In this document: positions 43,668 through 52,308 of the stretch, in pieces | Layout of the letters: every line of letters starts with the position of its first letter | Numbering within the stretch: position 1 is the first letter of the stretch | NCBI RefSeq assembly: GCF_024055795.1 | Contig: NZ_JAMXMY010000003.1 | Coordinates: forward strand, 248,001-312,000 | DNA: 64,000 nucleotides | Direction: 5' to 3' | DNA from: Actinoallomurus purpureus | Lineage (GTDB): Bacteria; Actinomycetota; Actinomycetes; Streptosporangiales; Streptosporangiaceae | Position numbers and translations under genes: made by a program | The notes under the pieces: model-generated | What the model was told of the DNA's origin: nothing | The model's input: the letters and a program-made list of their open reading frames with translations, nothing else | Databases searched by the model: none

Positions 43668-45949
43668 CGGGCGGACCTCGCTCCCACGGTGTCGATCAGC
43701 ACGTCGCCCCGTCCACGGGTATGGGCACCCCACTCTTGGATGCGCCAGTGCTTGCGCTTGGCATGGCGGTACAGCGAGGGGTCCGGGTTGACCGCGTTCG
43801 GGTTGCCCACGGCCTCCAGCAGCGGCCGGTCGGAGTAACTGTCCGCGTAGGCGTACGACTGGGACAGATCCAGGCCCGTGTCCTCGGCGTGGCGGCGCAG
43901 CCAGGCGGCGCGCGCCTCGTCGACCAGCGGCGGCGCGTCGAGGTACCCCGTGAGCACGCCGTCGCGGGCGTGCATGCGGCTGGCGACGACCTCGTCGAAC
44001 AGCGACGCGAGCGGCTCGACGAACACGTCGATCGTGCCGGTGATCAGGATGGTCTTGTGGCCCGCCGCGCGGTGCGCCCGGATGCGGCGGACCGCCTCCG
44101 GCATGACCCGCTGCAGCACGGCCTCGCCCAGCACGTCGTCGACCAGGGACCGCAGCTCGGCGATGTCGGCGCCCTCGTAGCGCCGCAGGAACGCGCGCAC
44201 GAAGTCGCCGCGGTCGCGGCGCTCGGCCCGAAGGTAGCGGGGGAGCGAGCGGGCCAGGTCGGCGAGCTCACCGCTCCACCGCGAACGCGGCAGCGACGAC
44301 AGCCGCGCCCACAGGTACGACTCGATGAGGTTCGAGGCGATGATCGTGCCCTCGAGGTCGAAGACCGCCGCGACGTCGGTGCGCTCGGGCAGCACCGGGT
44401 CGGCGGTCTTGCGGCCGCCGCCGCGGCTCTTGGAGAAGCCGCGCATCAGCTCGGTCACGCTGGGGGAGTGCACCTCCTGGAGGTAGTGCGCCCAGTCGAT
44501 GATCGACGGGTCGAAGCCGTACTCCTCGACCCGCTCGGGCGGCACGGCCCGGTGCAGCGCGTGCGTGCGGTTGTCCTCGTAGATGACCTCGGCCTGGGTG
44601 TAGGCCTGGTAGAGGTCGGCGTAGCGGCGCAGGAAGTCCAGGTTGGTCTGCTGCCGGTGCACCGACGTCATCCAGTCGCGGGTCTTGGCGGACGCGGGCA
44701 GCCGCAGCAGCGCCCGCTCGGCCGCCGAGGTGGCCCGCTCGCTGCCGCTCAGCATCATCTCGACCTGCCGGCTGCCCGGGAACCGCCACTGCGGCACCCG
44801 GATGTGGCCGCGCTCGCCGGCCGGCATCGGGTGGCGCCGGAAGTAGTCGCGGACGTTCTCGTACAGGCCGCGGAAGGACAGCGGGTTGCGCGAGCCGGAG
44901 CCCACGTGGAAGTAGCCGGTCTCGCCGCGCTCGGGCGGCGTGGCCGCGACGGCGATGGTGGCGTTGACCACCAGGTCGACCGGGATGATGTCGACGACGC
45001 TGTCGGGCAGGCCGGGGAACTCCGGCAGGACGCCCCGACCGTACGCGATGATCAGCGGGTCGGCCATCTTGTAGCCGTCGATCCAGCCTGGGTACGGGTG
45101 GCGCAGGGAGCTCTCCACGATCGCCGGGCGGACGATCGACAGCCGCCGCTCGCCCCACATCTCCTCGGCCGCGCGCTCGCCTTGCGCCTTGGTGAAGGTG
45201 TAGACGTCCGGCCAGCCGAGGCTCTGGGCGCGCGCCCGGCCGTAGTCGACGAGCCGGTCGGTCACCCACTCCTGCCGGGCCTCCTCGGCGGCCGACACCA
45301 CCGACTGCGGACCCGCCTTGCGGTGCTCGCTCTGTGCCCGCGCCATCGACTTGCGCAGCACCTCGGGCCGCCGCGAGTCGCGCTCGACGTCGGCGCGGGC
45401 GGCCAGCGCCCCGGCCATCTCGGTGCGCCAGTCGACGGTGTGGTCCAGCCGGGCCTCCGGCACGACGCCCTTGCGGACGCCGGCGACGTAGGCGGTGGAG
45501 ACGTGCACGACGTGCGGGTCGGCGCCGGCCTTGTGCAGCGCCTCGTACAGGGTCACGACGCCGGAGACGTTGGTGCGGAAGGCCTCGTCGATCGGCGGGT
45601 CGAAGGACACCGTGGACGCGCCGTGGATGACCACGTCGATGTCGGAGGGGAGGGTCACCCCGCCGAGGTCGCCCTCGATCACGGTGACCCGCTCGGCGGC
45701 GATGCGGCGCAGCTCGTCATCGCCGATGCGCTCGCGCAGCGTGCGGAAGACCGGCTTGCGCAGCAGGCCGTCGAAGCGGCGCTGCGCGGACGTGCCGCCC
45801 CGCGGCCGGATCAGCACTGACACGCGTACGCCCGGATGCGCGGACAGCAGTTTCTCCAGCGTCGCCTGGCCGAGGAAGCCGGTGGCGCCCGTCAGGAGAA
45901 CGTGGGAGCCGTCAAGAGACGGAAAGTCGTGAGGTCGGTCTGGCGCCAT
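43664..45949 (-). CDS. Fatty acyl-CoA reductase-like SDR fused to a HAD-IB hydrolase
   Basis: 761-residue two-domain protein. Residues about 8-400: extended SDR of the male-sterility/thioester-reductase (NAD_binding_4) type, with VLLTGATGFLGQATLEKLL, VIHGASTVSFDPP, VVHVSTAYVAG and the YTFTKAQGE catalytic Tyr-Lys pair. Residues about 525-735: HAD-IB domain with AVFDLEGTIIASN, ILITGTIDVFV and YAYADSYSDRPLLEAVG. The first HAD motif has Glu in place of the second Asp (DLEGT), seen in some SDR-HAD fusions and possibly lowering phosphatase activity. Likely reduces an acyl thioester. Start ATG 45949 has GGAGAG upstream; ATG 45976 has none. Confidence 0.85.
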   Translation of the reverse strand: MAPDRPHDFPSLDGSHVLLTGATGFLGQATLEKLLSAHPGVRVSVLIRPRGGTSAQRRFDGLLRKPVFRTLRERIGDDELRRIAAERVTVIEGDLGGVTLPSDIDVVIHGASTVSFDPPIDEAFRTNVSGVVTLYEALHKAGADPHVVHVSTAYVAGVRKGVVPEARLDHTVDWRTEMAGALAARADVERDSRRPEVLRKSMARAQSEHRKAGPQSVVSAAEEARQEWVTDRLVDYGRARAQSLGWPDVYTFTKAQGERAAEEMWGERRLSIVRPAIVESSLRHPYPGWIDGYKMADPLIIAYGRGVLPEFPGLPDSVVDIIPVDLVVNATIAVAATPPERGETGYFHVGSGSRNPLSFRGLYENVRDYFRRHPMPAGERGHIRVPQWRFPGSRQVEMMLSGSERATSAAERALLRLPASAKTRDWMTSVHRQQTNLDFLRRYADLYQAYTQAEVIYEDNRTHALHRAVPPERVEEYGFDPSIIDWAHYLQEVHSPSVTELMRGFSKSRGGGRKTADPVLPERTDVAAVFDLEGTIIASNLIESYLWARLSSLPRSRWSGELADLARSLPRYLRAERRDRGDFVRAFLRRYEGADIAELRSLVDDVLGEAVLQRVMPEAVRRIRAHRAAGHKTILITGTIDVFVEPLASLFDEVVASRMHARDGVLTGYLDAPPLVDEARAAWLRRHAEDTGLDLSQSYAYADSYSDRPLLEAVGNPNAVNPDPSLYRHAKRKHWRIQEWGAHTRGRGDVLIDTVGARSAR

Positions 45950-46096
45950 CCGCTGAGTCTCTCCGATCGTGGGCATGAGCCGTCCCGGCCGCGAACTGAC
46001 AGGGGAAACCCTAACGGTTCGCAGGCACCGCACAAACGGCCGGGCGGGTCACCCGGCGTTCATGTCGCCGACATCCCACCGTCCGGGCCCCTCGGG

Positions 46097-46924
46097 TCAG
46101 CGGCCGGAGGCGGCGAGCCGGTCGTTCATCGAACCGGATCGGAACACCTCGATGTGGACGGGCGCGGCGGCGAACCCGGCCTCGCGGATCGCGGCGCTCA
46201 CGGCATGGTCGTCGCGGGCGCGCTCGACCAGGTCGGAATCGATCTCCAGGCGCACGGCATCGCCGAGGTCACGGACCCGCAGGTCCCGGAGCGCGCCGCC
46301 GAACAGCGCGCGCACGGCCGTCTCCGCCCGTTCGATCCGCGCCAGCCGCGCCGAGGTCACCTCGATGCCGTACGCGACGCGGCTCGCCATGCAGGCCGCG
46401 GCCGGCTTGTCCCACACCGGCAGGTCCCAGTGCCGGGCGATGGCCCGCACCGCCTCCTTGTCCAGGCCCAGGTCGGCCAGTGGCGTACGGGCCCCGCGCT
46501 CGGACGCGGCGCGGATGCCGGGCCGGAACCCGGCGACGACGTCGGAGGCGTTCGTGCCGGTCGTGATGGTCGAGAAGCCCAGGTGGTCGGCGAGGGCGTT
46601 CGCGGTGTCGAGCAGGACGCTCTTGCAGAAGTAGCAGCGCTGCGGGCCGTTCTCCCGGTATCCGGGCACCTCGAGCTCGGAGGTGGCCGGCGTGTGATGG
46701 GTCACGCCCAGGTCCGCGCAGAACTCCCGTGCCGCGTCGAGCTCGGCGGCCGGCAGCGAGGCCGACACGGCGGTGACGGCGGCCACCCGGTCGGGGCCGA
46801 GCGCGCGGGCCGCCGCCGCGAGTACGACACTGGAGTCCACACCGCCGGAGAACGCCACGAGTGTTCTGCCGTAGCCTGCCATCTCGGCCAGCAGTTCGTC
46901 GGAGAGGACCACCACGTCCACCAT
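46097..46924 (-). CDS. larE: LarE, ATP-dependent sulfur insertase for the nickel-pincer cofactor
   Basis: 275-residue PP-loop ATP pyrophosphatase that turns the two carboxylates of pyridinium biscarboxylate mononucleotide into thiocarboxylates. PP-loop: VAFSGGVDSSVVL (23-35). The conserved NASDVVAGFRPG and KPAAACMASRVAYG motifs are present; Cys 178 in the latter matches the sacrificial sulfur-donor Cys (176) of the lactobacillus enzyme, and no further Cys follows, so the one-sulfur sacrificial type rather than the [4Fe-4S] type is likely. ATG 46924; divergent from larB with only 30 bases between starts, and in the same direction as the acyl-reductase-LarA group 147 bases downstream. Confidence 0.93.
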   Translation of the reverse strand: MVDVVVLSDELLAEMAGYGRTLVAFSGGVDSSVVLAAAARALGPDRVAAVTAVSASLPAAELDAAREFCADLGVTHHTPATSELEVPGYRENGPQRCYFCKSVLLDTANALADHLGFSTITTGTNASDVVAGFRPGIRAASERGARTPLADLGLDKEAVRAIARHWDLPVWDKPAAACMASRVAYGIEVTSARLARIERAETAVRALFGGALRDLRVRDLGDAVRLEIDSDLVERARDDHAVSAAIREAGFAAAPVHIEVFRSGSMNDRLAASGR

Positions 46925-46954
46925 GCAACCCCGATCCGTTGAGGAACGACTCTC

Positions 46955-47647
46955 ATGACGGTATCCCAGCCGAACGGCGTGACCGATCTGGGCTTCGCGC
47001 GGCTCGACGTCGACCGCGCCGCCCGGACCGGGGACCCGGAAGTGGTCTTCGGCCAGGGGAAGACGCCCGATCAGATCGTCACCGCGCTGCGCGCCCTGCA
47101 TGAGGCCCACCCCGACCGCGCCGTGCTCGCCACCCGGCTGTCGGAGGAGGCGATCACCGCGTGCGTGGAGCGGCTGCCGGACGCCGACGTCGACCCCGTC
47201 GGCCGCACGGCGGTGCTGGGCACCGCCGAGACACGGGGAACCGTCGCCGTCGTCGCCGCGGGCACCTCCGACCTGCCCGTCGTCCGCGAGTGCGCGACCA
47301 CCGTGCGCGTGTTCGGGGCCGAGCCCGACGAGATCGTCGACGTCGGTGTGGCGGGCCTGCACCGGCTCCTGGCCCAGCGCGACCGGATCGCCGAGGCCGA
47401 CGTCGTCGTCGCGGTCGCGGGCATGGAGGCGGCCCTGCCCTCGGTGCTCGGCGGGCTCGTGGGCACGCCCCTGATCGCCGTGCCGACGAGCGTGGGCTAC
47501 GGCTGGAATCTCGACGGCGTCACCGCCTGGCTGGCCACGGTGAACAGCTGCGCCCCCGGCGTGGTCTCGGTCAACGTCGACAACGGCTTCGGCGCCGGCG
47601 TCGCCGCCGCCCGCATCGCCCGCCGCACCGCTCAGGCGCGCCCATGA
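46955..47647 (+). CDS. larB: LarB, pyridinium-3,5-biscarboxylic acid mononucleotide synthase
   Basis: 230-residue enzyme of the LarB/PurE-like family that carboxylates and hydrolyses nicotinic acid adenine dinucleotide, the first step of nickel-pincer cofactor synthesis. Visible: VVFGQGKTPDQIV, VVAAGTSDLPVVREC, VVVAVAGMEAALPSVLGGL and VPTSVGYG, all family signatures in the AIR-carboxylase-like C-terminal half. Length is normal. ATG 46955 follows GAGGAACGA. First gene of the larB-larC pair and divergent from larE, so one short region of 30 bases must serve both directions. Confidence 0.93.
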   Translation: MTVSQPNGVTDLGFARLDVDRAARTGDPEVVFGQGKTPDQIVTALRALHEAHPDRAVLATRLSEEAITACVERLPDADVDPVGRTAVLGTAETRGTVAVVAAGTSDLPVVRECATTVRVFGAEPDEIVDVGVAGLHRLLAQRDRIAEADVVVAVAGMEAALPSVLGGLVGTPLIAVPTSVGYGWNLDGVTAWLATVNSCAPGVVSVNVDNGFGAGVAAARIARRTAQARP

Positions 47648-47696
47648 GGGCCGAACGGTCGCCGTCGTACGCCGCACGTGAAGGGAAGGCCGTCCG

Positions 47697-48899
47697 ATGA
47701 GGACCCTGTGGGTCGACGCGGGCAACGGCGCGGCCGGCGACATGCTGCTCGCCGCGCTCGTCGACGCCGGCGCCGACCTCGACGCCGTACGCTCCGGCCT
47801 GCGGGGCCTCGCCGTCGAGCCCGTGGACGTCGAGGTGACCCAGGTGCGCCGGCACGGGCTGCGCGCGCTGTACGCCGACGTGCGCGCCCCGCACAGCGAC
47901 GTCTCCCGGAACCTCGCCGACGTCACCGCGATCCTGACGGCCGCCGCCCTGCCGGAGGAGGCGCGGGAGTTCGCCCTCGCCGTCTTCGAGCGGCTCGCCC
48001 GCGCGGAGGCGCGCGTGCACGGCGTGGGCGTCTCGGAGATCCACTTTCACGAGGTCGGCGCGCTCGACGCCATCGCCGACGTCACCGGCTGCGCGCTCGC
48101 CCTGCACGGCCTCGGACTGCTCGGGCCGGCGACCCGGATCGTGTCGCCGGTCGCGGCCGGCTCCGGGGTCGTCCGCGCCGCGCACGGGCCGCTGCCCGTC
48201 CCGGTGCCCGCCGTCCTGGAGCTGCTCACCGAGGCGGGCGCGCCGCTGCGCTCGCACCCCGCCGCGATGGAGCTGTGCACCCCGACCGGCGCGGCGCTGC
48301 TCGCCACGCTCGCCACCGACTGGGGCCCGGCACCGGACTGCGTGCCGCGCGCCACGGGCACCGGTGCCGGCCGCGCGGATCCCGACGGTCACCCGAACGT
48401 CCTGCGGGTCCTGGTCGGCGAGGTCGAGGTCCCGTCCGGCTGGGCGACCGCGGAGATGCGCCGGGTCGACACCACCGTCGACGACCTGGACCCTCGCCTG
48501 TGGCCGGACGTCCTGGAGGCGCTGCGGTCCGCCGGCGCGGCCGACGCGTGGTGCGCGCCCGCGCTCATGCGCAAGGGCCGTCCGGGCCAGGTGCTGAGCG
48601 TCCTCGTCGACCCGGAACGGCTGGACGCCGTGTGCCGCGTCGTGTTCGAGCAGACCACGACGCTGGGCGTGCGGATCTCGCCGGTGGAGCGCCGCTCCCT
48701 GCACCGCGACGAGATCACCGTGAGGGTGGCCGGAGGCCCGGCCGTCGGCGTCAAGCGGGGGTTGCTGAACGGCGAGGTCGTGACCGTGCAGCCGGAGTAC
48801 GACGACGTTAGCGCCGCCGCGGCGGCCACCGGCCGTCCCGTACGGGATGTGCTCGCCGAGGCCGCGAGGCGGGCGGACGAAGGCGACCGCGCCTCCTAG
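47697..48899 (+). CDS. larC: LarC, nickel insertion protein of the pincer cofactor
   Basis: 400-residue CTP-dependent nickel insertase completing the cofactor. The N-terminal half has the signature WVDAGNGAAGDMLLAALVDA, the central His motif EIHFHEVGALDAIADVTG supplies metal ligands, and the C-terminal ferredoxin-like part has PALMRKGRPGQVLSVLVDP. A single uninterrupted frame: the split LarC1/LarC2 arrangement of some lactobacilli is absent. ATG 47697 has AAGGGAAGG upstream; 49 bases after larB. Together with larB and larE the cofactor pathway is complete in 2.8 kb. Confidence 0.93.
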   Translation: MRTLWVDAGNGAAGDMLLAALVDAGADLDAVRSGLRGLAVEPVDVEVTQVRRHGLRALYADVRAPHSDVSRNLADVTAILTAAALPEEAREFALAVFERLARAEARVHGVGVSEIHFHEVGALDAIADVTGCALALHGLGLLGPATRIVSPVAAGSGVVRAAHGPLPVPVPAVLELLTEAGAPLRSHPAAMELCTPTGAALLATLATDWGPAPDCVPRATGTGAGRADPDGHPNVLRVLVGEVEVPSGWATAEMRRVDTTVDDLDPRLWPDVLEALRSAGAADAWCAPALMRKGRPGQVLSVLVDPERLDAVCRVVFEQTTTLGVRISPVERRSLHRDEITVRVAGGPAVGVKRGLLNGEVVTVQPEYDDVSAAAAATGRPVRDVLAEAARRADEGDRAS

Positions 48900-49551
48900 C
48901 GCCGCGGCATCGCCGCGATCATTCGCGGTTCTGCCGTTGTTCTCCGTCGTGCCCAAGACGGGCTACTTCCCGGACTTCCTCACGCCGATGGAGGGGCTAC
49001 TCGGCCTCGAGGCCGGGATCGAGGCCATGTGCCGCGTCCCGTCCCGGCGTCTCGCCGCGGAGTTGGAGCGGCTGGGCGGCGAGAACGATACGGCATCCTG
49101 GCTTCGCGCCCTGGCCGAGCGCGGCACACGAACGCGGGCGGAGCTCGGCGAGAGCTTCCGGACCTACCACGAGGCCGCTCTCCGCCCGTACTGGGCCGAC
49201 ATTCGATCCCGCGTCCACGTCGATCGGGCGCTGCGAGCCCGGCTGTTACGAGAAAAGGGGACCGACGCTCTCTTGGGCGGTTTCGCCCCCTACATGCGCT
49301 GGCGAGCCCCGGTTCTGGAGGTGGACTATCCGGTCGATCAGGAGTTGCGTCTCGGTGGACGCGGAGTGCTTCTCATCCCGTCCTATTTCTGCTGGGGACA
49401 TCCGGTCTCGCTCGCCGATCCCGGACTCTCGCCGACCCTCGTCTACCCCGTCGAGCACGATCCCGAGTGGCTCGCCCCGGCGTCCTTGTCCGACCGCCCC
49501 GACGCGGCGCTGGCGCGGAGCCGCTCGTCTCGCAAAGGCCCTACCAGTTAG
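48900..49551 (+). pseudogene. Truncated ArsR-like (DUF5937-type) regulator
   Basis: Directly after larC an open frame resembles the central sensor part of actinomycete winged-helix regulators: VVPKTGYFPDFLTPMEG, YHEAALRPYWADIRSRVHVD, APYMRWRAPVLEVDYPVDQE and LLIPSYFCWGHPVSL. Both ends are missing: about 50 N-terminal residues and the whole C-terminal winged-helix domain. No start codon with a ribosome site is seen and its stop overlaps the convergent DUF1963 gene. Therefore a decayed copy, not a working regulator. Confidence 0.6.
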
Positions 49552-50395
49552 AGGAGTCGGCCACTACGTGGCTGAAGTCCCCGTCACGTAGCGGGCGGGA
49601 GGGGCTGACAAAGTGCAGCGACCCTCCGTCTCCCCACTCGAATTCTCTAGTGCTTGAGAGCTCGAGAATGTGAGTGAACTCCTCTTCGGGCCGCATGCTG
49701 GTCTGCAGGCATGAGCCGCCTCCCAGCGTCGGCCAGCCGAAGCATTGGTGACTACGGTCGTCGTACAGGGGCTGCCGGGACGTGTAGTCGGCCCAGGCCG
49801 GACCGAACCTCTCTTCGACGAACAGGCCCGGCATCGCCCCGTAGATGCCTTCGGCGGCGTGGGGCCCCAGATCCAGGCCATTGAGCGCCGGGTCGTCCGT
49901 GAAGTCCGGAAGCGTGATCCCGGGCGCGGTGTCCAGCGGAATCGAGGAGAAGGAGATCGCGCGCGCCGGTCCGTGCACCTCGGCGGCGTAAGCGGGGTCC
50001 GCCGGAACGATTCGGCACGTCAGCGGATTGCCCAAGCCGGGAAGCGCCGCCAGATACGGCTGCACCTCCGGGTCGTCCAGATCGAAGATCTCCAGGAAGA
50101 AGAAGTTGAGCAGGCTGGGAGGACCTGGAAGGCTCGCGCCGGCCCAGGGGCCGAGTTGTGCTGTGTCGATCACTGCGAGCAGGCTGAGCGGATAACCCTC
50201 ATACTCAGGCCACGCGGTACCGGGATCGAGCAGCGCCGGGCCGCCGAGCCGGGACCGTCCGGGCGGTGACCCGTTCGTCGCCGGGATGAGGGCGGAGGCG
50301 GGTTCGGCCAGTGCCGCCAACTGCGTCCCGACATGCTCTCCCAGGTGCTCCACGCACAACGCGCGAAGTTCGTCCAGCGCCTCTTCGAGGTCCAT
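49541..50395 (-). CDS. DUF1963 (YwqG-family) protein
   Basis: 284-residue soluble protein of the DUF1963/YwqG family, function unknown. Family features: SRLGGPALLDPGTAWPEYEG near the start, LSLLAVIDTAQLGPW, and late in the protein the DRSHQCFGWPTLGGGSC region, where the family has H-xx-GG-P. It is intact with ATG 50395. It converges on the truncated ArsR-like fragment and overlaps it by 11 bases. No neighbour suggests a role. Confidence 0.82.
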   Translation of the reverse strand: MDLEEALDELRALCVEHLGEHVGTQLAALAEPASALIPATNGSPPGRSRLGGPALLDPGTAWPEYEGYPLSLLAVIDTAQLGPWAGASLPGPPSLLNFFFLEIFDLDDPEVQPYLAALPGLGNPLTCRIVPADPAYAAEVHGPARAISFSSIPLDTAPGITLPDFTDDPALNGLDLGPHAAEGIYGAMPGLFVEERFGPAWADYTSRQPLYDDRSHQCFGWPTLGGGSCLQTSMRPEEEFTHILELSSTREFEWGDGGSLHFVSPSRPLRDGDFSHVVADSSNW

Positions 50396-50650
50396 GAGCT
50401 GATCATGCCGGGTTTTGTGATCGGGAGCACCTTAAGATCGATGCAGATCGCACCCGTCCCGACGGGCCCCGGGCCGCCTCGTTCGGCGGTGTCTACTGAG
50501 CGTGCAATTTTCTTGCCTCAGAAGACAGCCGTGGAAGGACGCCCTGCACGGCCCGCGTGATTCGCCGCAATCGTCGGCTTCTGTTGCCCGCCCTACCCGC
50601 ACGCCGGGCGGATCCGCGCTCCCTGACCGCGGATCCCCGGAGTCGATCGT

Positions 50651-50743
50651 CTAGGCGTCTGCGAGAACGGTGACCTCGACACAATTACCGCCGTTCTCAC
50701 TGCTGCGCGCGGACTTACGCCATTCAACGCGGCTCAGGTCCAT
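50651..50743 (-). pseudogene. DUF397 partner gene cut by an in-frame stop
   Basis: Starts at ATG 50743 inside the end of the XRE gene with MDLSRVEWRKSARSSENGGN then CVEVTVLADA, a typical DUF397 N-terminus, but ends at TAG after 30 residues instead of about 60. Past the stop the same frame still reads DSGDP where DUF397 has DSKDP, then degenerates. So the partner is probably inactivated by a nonsense change. Short functional forms cannot be excluded. Confidence 0.65.
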
Positions 50744-51510
50744 CTCTCCGCCACCACCTTCATGATGAGGTCGATCGACTCCTGCTGTGACAAGGTGAAA
50801 GTCCGGATGGACTCCCATAGGTCCGACAGAACCAGGATGTCCTCCCGGTTGCTCGTGACCATGCCACGGATGGGTGTTTCCACGTAGGCTACCTCGCCGC
50901 CGTCGACGGTAGCGAGGGTGAATGCGCCACTTCGGTGTGGATTTGTGGTGGCAGGAACGACTTGAATGGTGACGCGTGGCGATGCGCGGGCGACCAGATG
51001 TTCCAGCTGTGTGCGCATGGCGGCTACATCCCCGACTTGGCGGTAGAGGACCATCTCATCGATGATGCAGCGCAGGGTGGGAGGGTTGTCGCGGGAGAGG
51101 ATCTCCTGGCGCTCCAGTCGGGCGGCTACGGCAGCCTCGTCTCCGTTCAGCAGCGCGCGGGCGTACTCCTCGTGCTGCACCAGGCCTGGAACGATGGATT
51201 GCTCGAACGAGCGGAGGATGGTGGCGGTGCGTTCCTCGTCGAGCCAGGGGCGGAACCAGCCGGGCGGGGTCTCCTCGGTAAGTAGATCGTGGAGGTCCAT
51301 GAGGACCCCGTCGGGCAGGCCGAGTGCCTTCTCGACCAAGCGGACGGCCTGGCCTTTGGGGCGAAGCTGCCCGGTCTCCAGGTTGCTCAGCCAGCCTTCG
51401 GAGTAATTGACCCGTTGGGCGAGCTGCGCCTGCGTGAGCCCGTCGGCCTGCCGGTAACGGCGTATCGCCGCGCCGAGTTTGATCAGCGTGGGGCTGGGGG
51501 GATTGCCCAC
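50734..51510 (-). CDS. XRE-family regulator with DUF5753 domain
   Basis: 258-residue protein of the actinomycete-specific XRE/DUF5753 group that pairs with DUF397. HTH: RRYRQADGLTQAQLAQRVNY followed by SEGWLSNLETGQLRPK. The C-terminal DUF5753 sensor has FEQSIVPGLVQHEEYARALL, PPTLRCIIDEMVLYRQVG and NPHRSGAFTLATVDGG, all normal. Several such pairs regulate development or metabolism in Streptomyces; the target here is unknown. Its stop overlaps the DUF397 start by ten bases as usual. Divergent from the RsbW-like gene. Confidence 0.92.
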   Translation of the reverse strand: MGNPPSPTLIKLGAAIRRYRQADGLTQAQLAQRVNYSEGWLSNLETGQLRPKGQAVRLVEKALGLPDGVLMDLHDLLTEETPPGWFRPWLDEERTATILRSFEQSIVPGLVQHEEYARALLNGDEAAVAARLERQEILSRDNPPTLRCIIDEMVLYRQVGDVAAMRTQLEHLVARASPRVTIQVVPATTNPHRSGAFTLATVDGGEVAYVETPIRGMVTSNREDILVLSDLWESIRTFTLSQQESIDLIMKVVAERWT

Positions 51511-51655
51511 TTGCCACCTCCGTGCCGGAGTTCAGTTTCCTTCAAGAACTTCTCGGTCGAGTTTCGTTGTTCGTGATCCGTATTCGAACGTGTACGCATT
51601 GTAGTCGGCGCACGGCATTGTTGGGGGCCCAACGGATACGACGGGAGAACGGCGT

Positions 51656-52096
51656 ATGACATCCCGCGAAATGACCGGGCTGAGAATTCTCGGAGAGATG
51701 CACATGCCCGCTGTGGCGTCGGAGGTCGGGGGAATGCGGCGGCGGTCGTACGACACGCTCGTACCGGCCTACGAGGCGATCGCCGACGACGTCGTGCTCC
51801 TCGCCTGTGAATTGGCGACGAACGCGGTCCGCCATTCCGGCTCCACCACCGTGACCATCACGCTCGTTGTCCTCGCCGACGCCATTCGTGTGGAGGTCGC
51901 GGACGACGGGAGCTCCGGTCGGGTCCCCCGGATCGCGGACGCGGGTCCGGACGCGACCGGTGGGCGCGGGCTGCGCATGGTCGACATCCTCACGGGCGGC
52001 CGGTGGGGCACCTACACGAGCGACGCCGGACGCGTCGTGTGGTGCGAGACGGCGTTCCCCGAGCCTCGCACCGTACGAGAGGAGCCGACGGCGTGA
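51656..52096 (+). CDS. RsbW-like ATP-binding protein
   Basis: 146-residue GHKL ATPase domain. N box LLACELATNAVRHSG, D-x-G motif EVADDGSSGRVPR and G box GGRGLRMVDILTGGRWG are all present. Divergent from an XRE/DUF5753 gene, an arrangement seen many times in actinomycete genomes. Presumed anti-sigma-type switch; partner unknown. ATG 51656; GAACGGCG precedes. Its stop overlaps the next small gene start by four bases (GTGA). Confidence 0.88.
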   Translation: MTSREMTGLRILGEMHMPAVASEVGGMRRRSYDTLVPAYEAIADDVVLLACELATNAVRHSGSTTVTITLVVLADAIRVEVADDGSSGRVPRIADAGPDATGGRGLRMVDILTGGRWGTYTSDAGRVVWCETAFPEPRTVREEPTA

Positions 52097-52308
52097 CGCC
52101 GGAGGAGCGGCTCCAGCACTCGCTCGAGGAGTACCACGCGGTGCTCGACTCGATGCGGTTCACCGGGGCGTCGCAGGTCGCGGAGGTCCAGCAGCTGCAG
52201 ATCCTGGTCACCAAGTACCCCGACCACGCCCGGCATTTCCTGGCCGACCTCGACCGGTCCGGCCAGGGAGGCCGCCACCGGGCCGGCAAGGGTAGGCGTC
52301 CGACATAG
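52093..52308 (+). CDS. Small hypothetical protein coupled to the RsbW-like gene, 71 aa
   Basis: GTG 52093 overlaps the preceding stop (GTGA). The product MTPEERLQHSLEEYHAVLDS begins a helical, Gln/Leu-rich protein (QVAEVQQLQILVTKYPDHAR) ending in a basic Gly/Arg tail. GGAGCC lies upstream. Tight coupling suggests it works with the ATPase, perhaps as its partner. Not in a family I know. Confidence 0.55.
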   Translation: MTPEERLQHSLEEYHAVLDSMRFTGASQVAEVQQLQILVTKYPDHARHFLADLDRSGQGGRHRAGKGRRPT

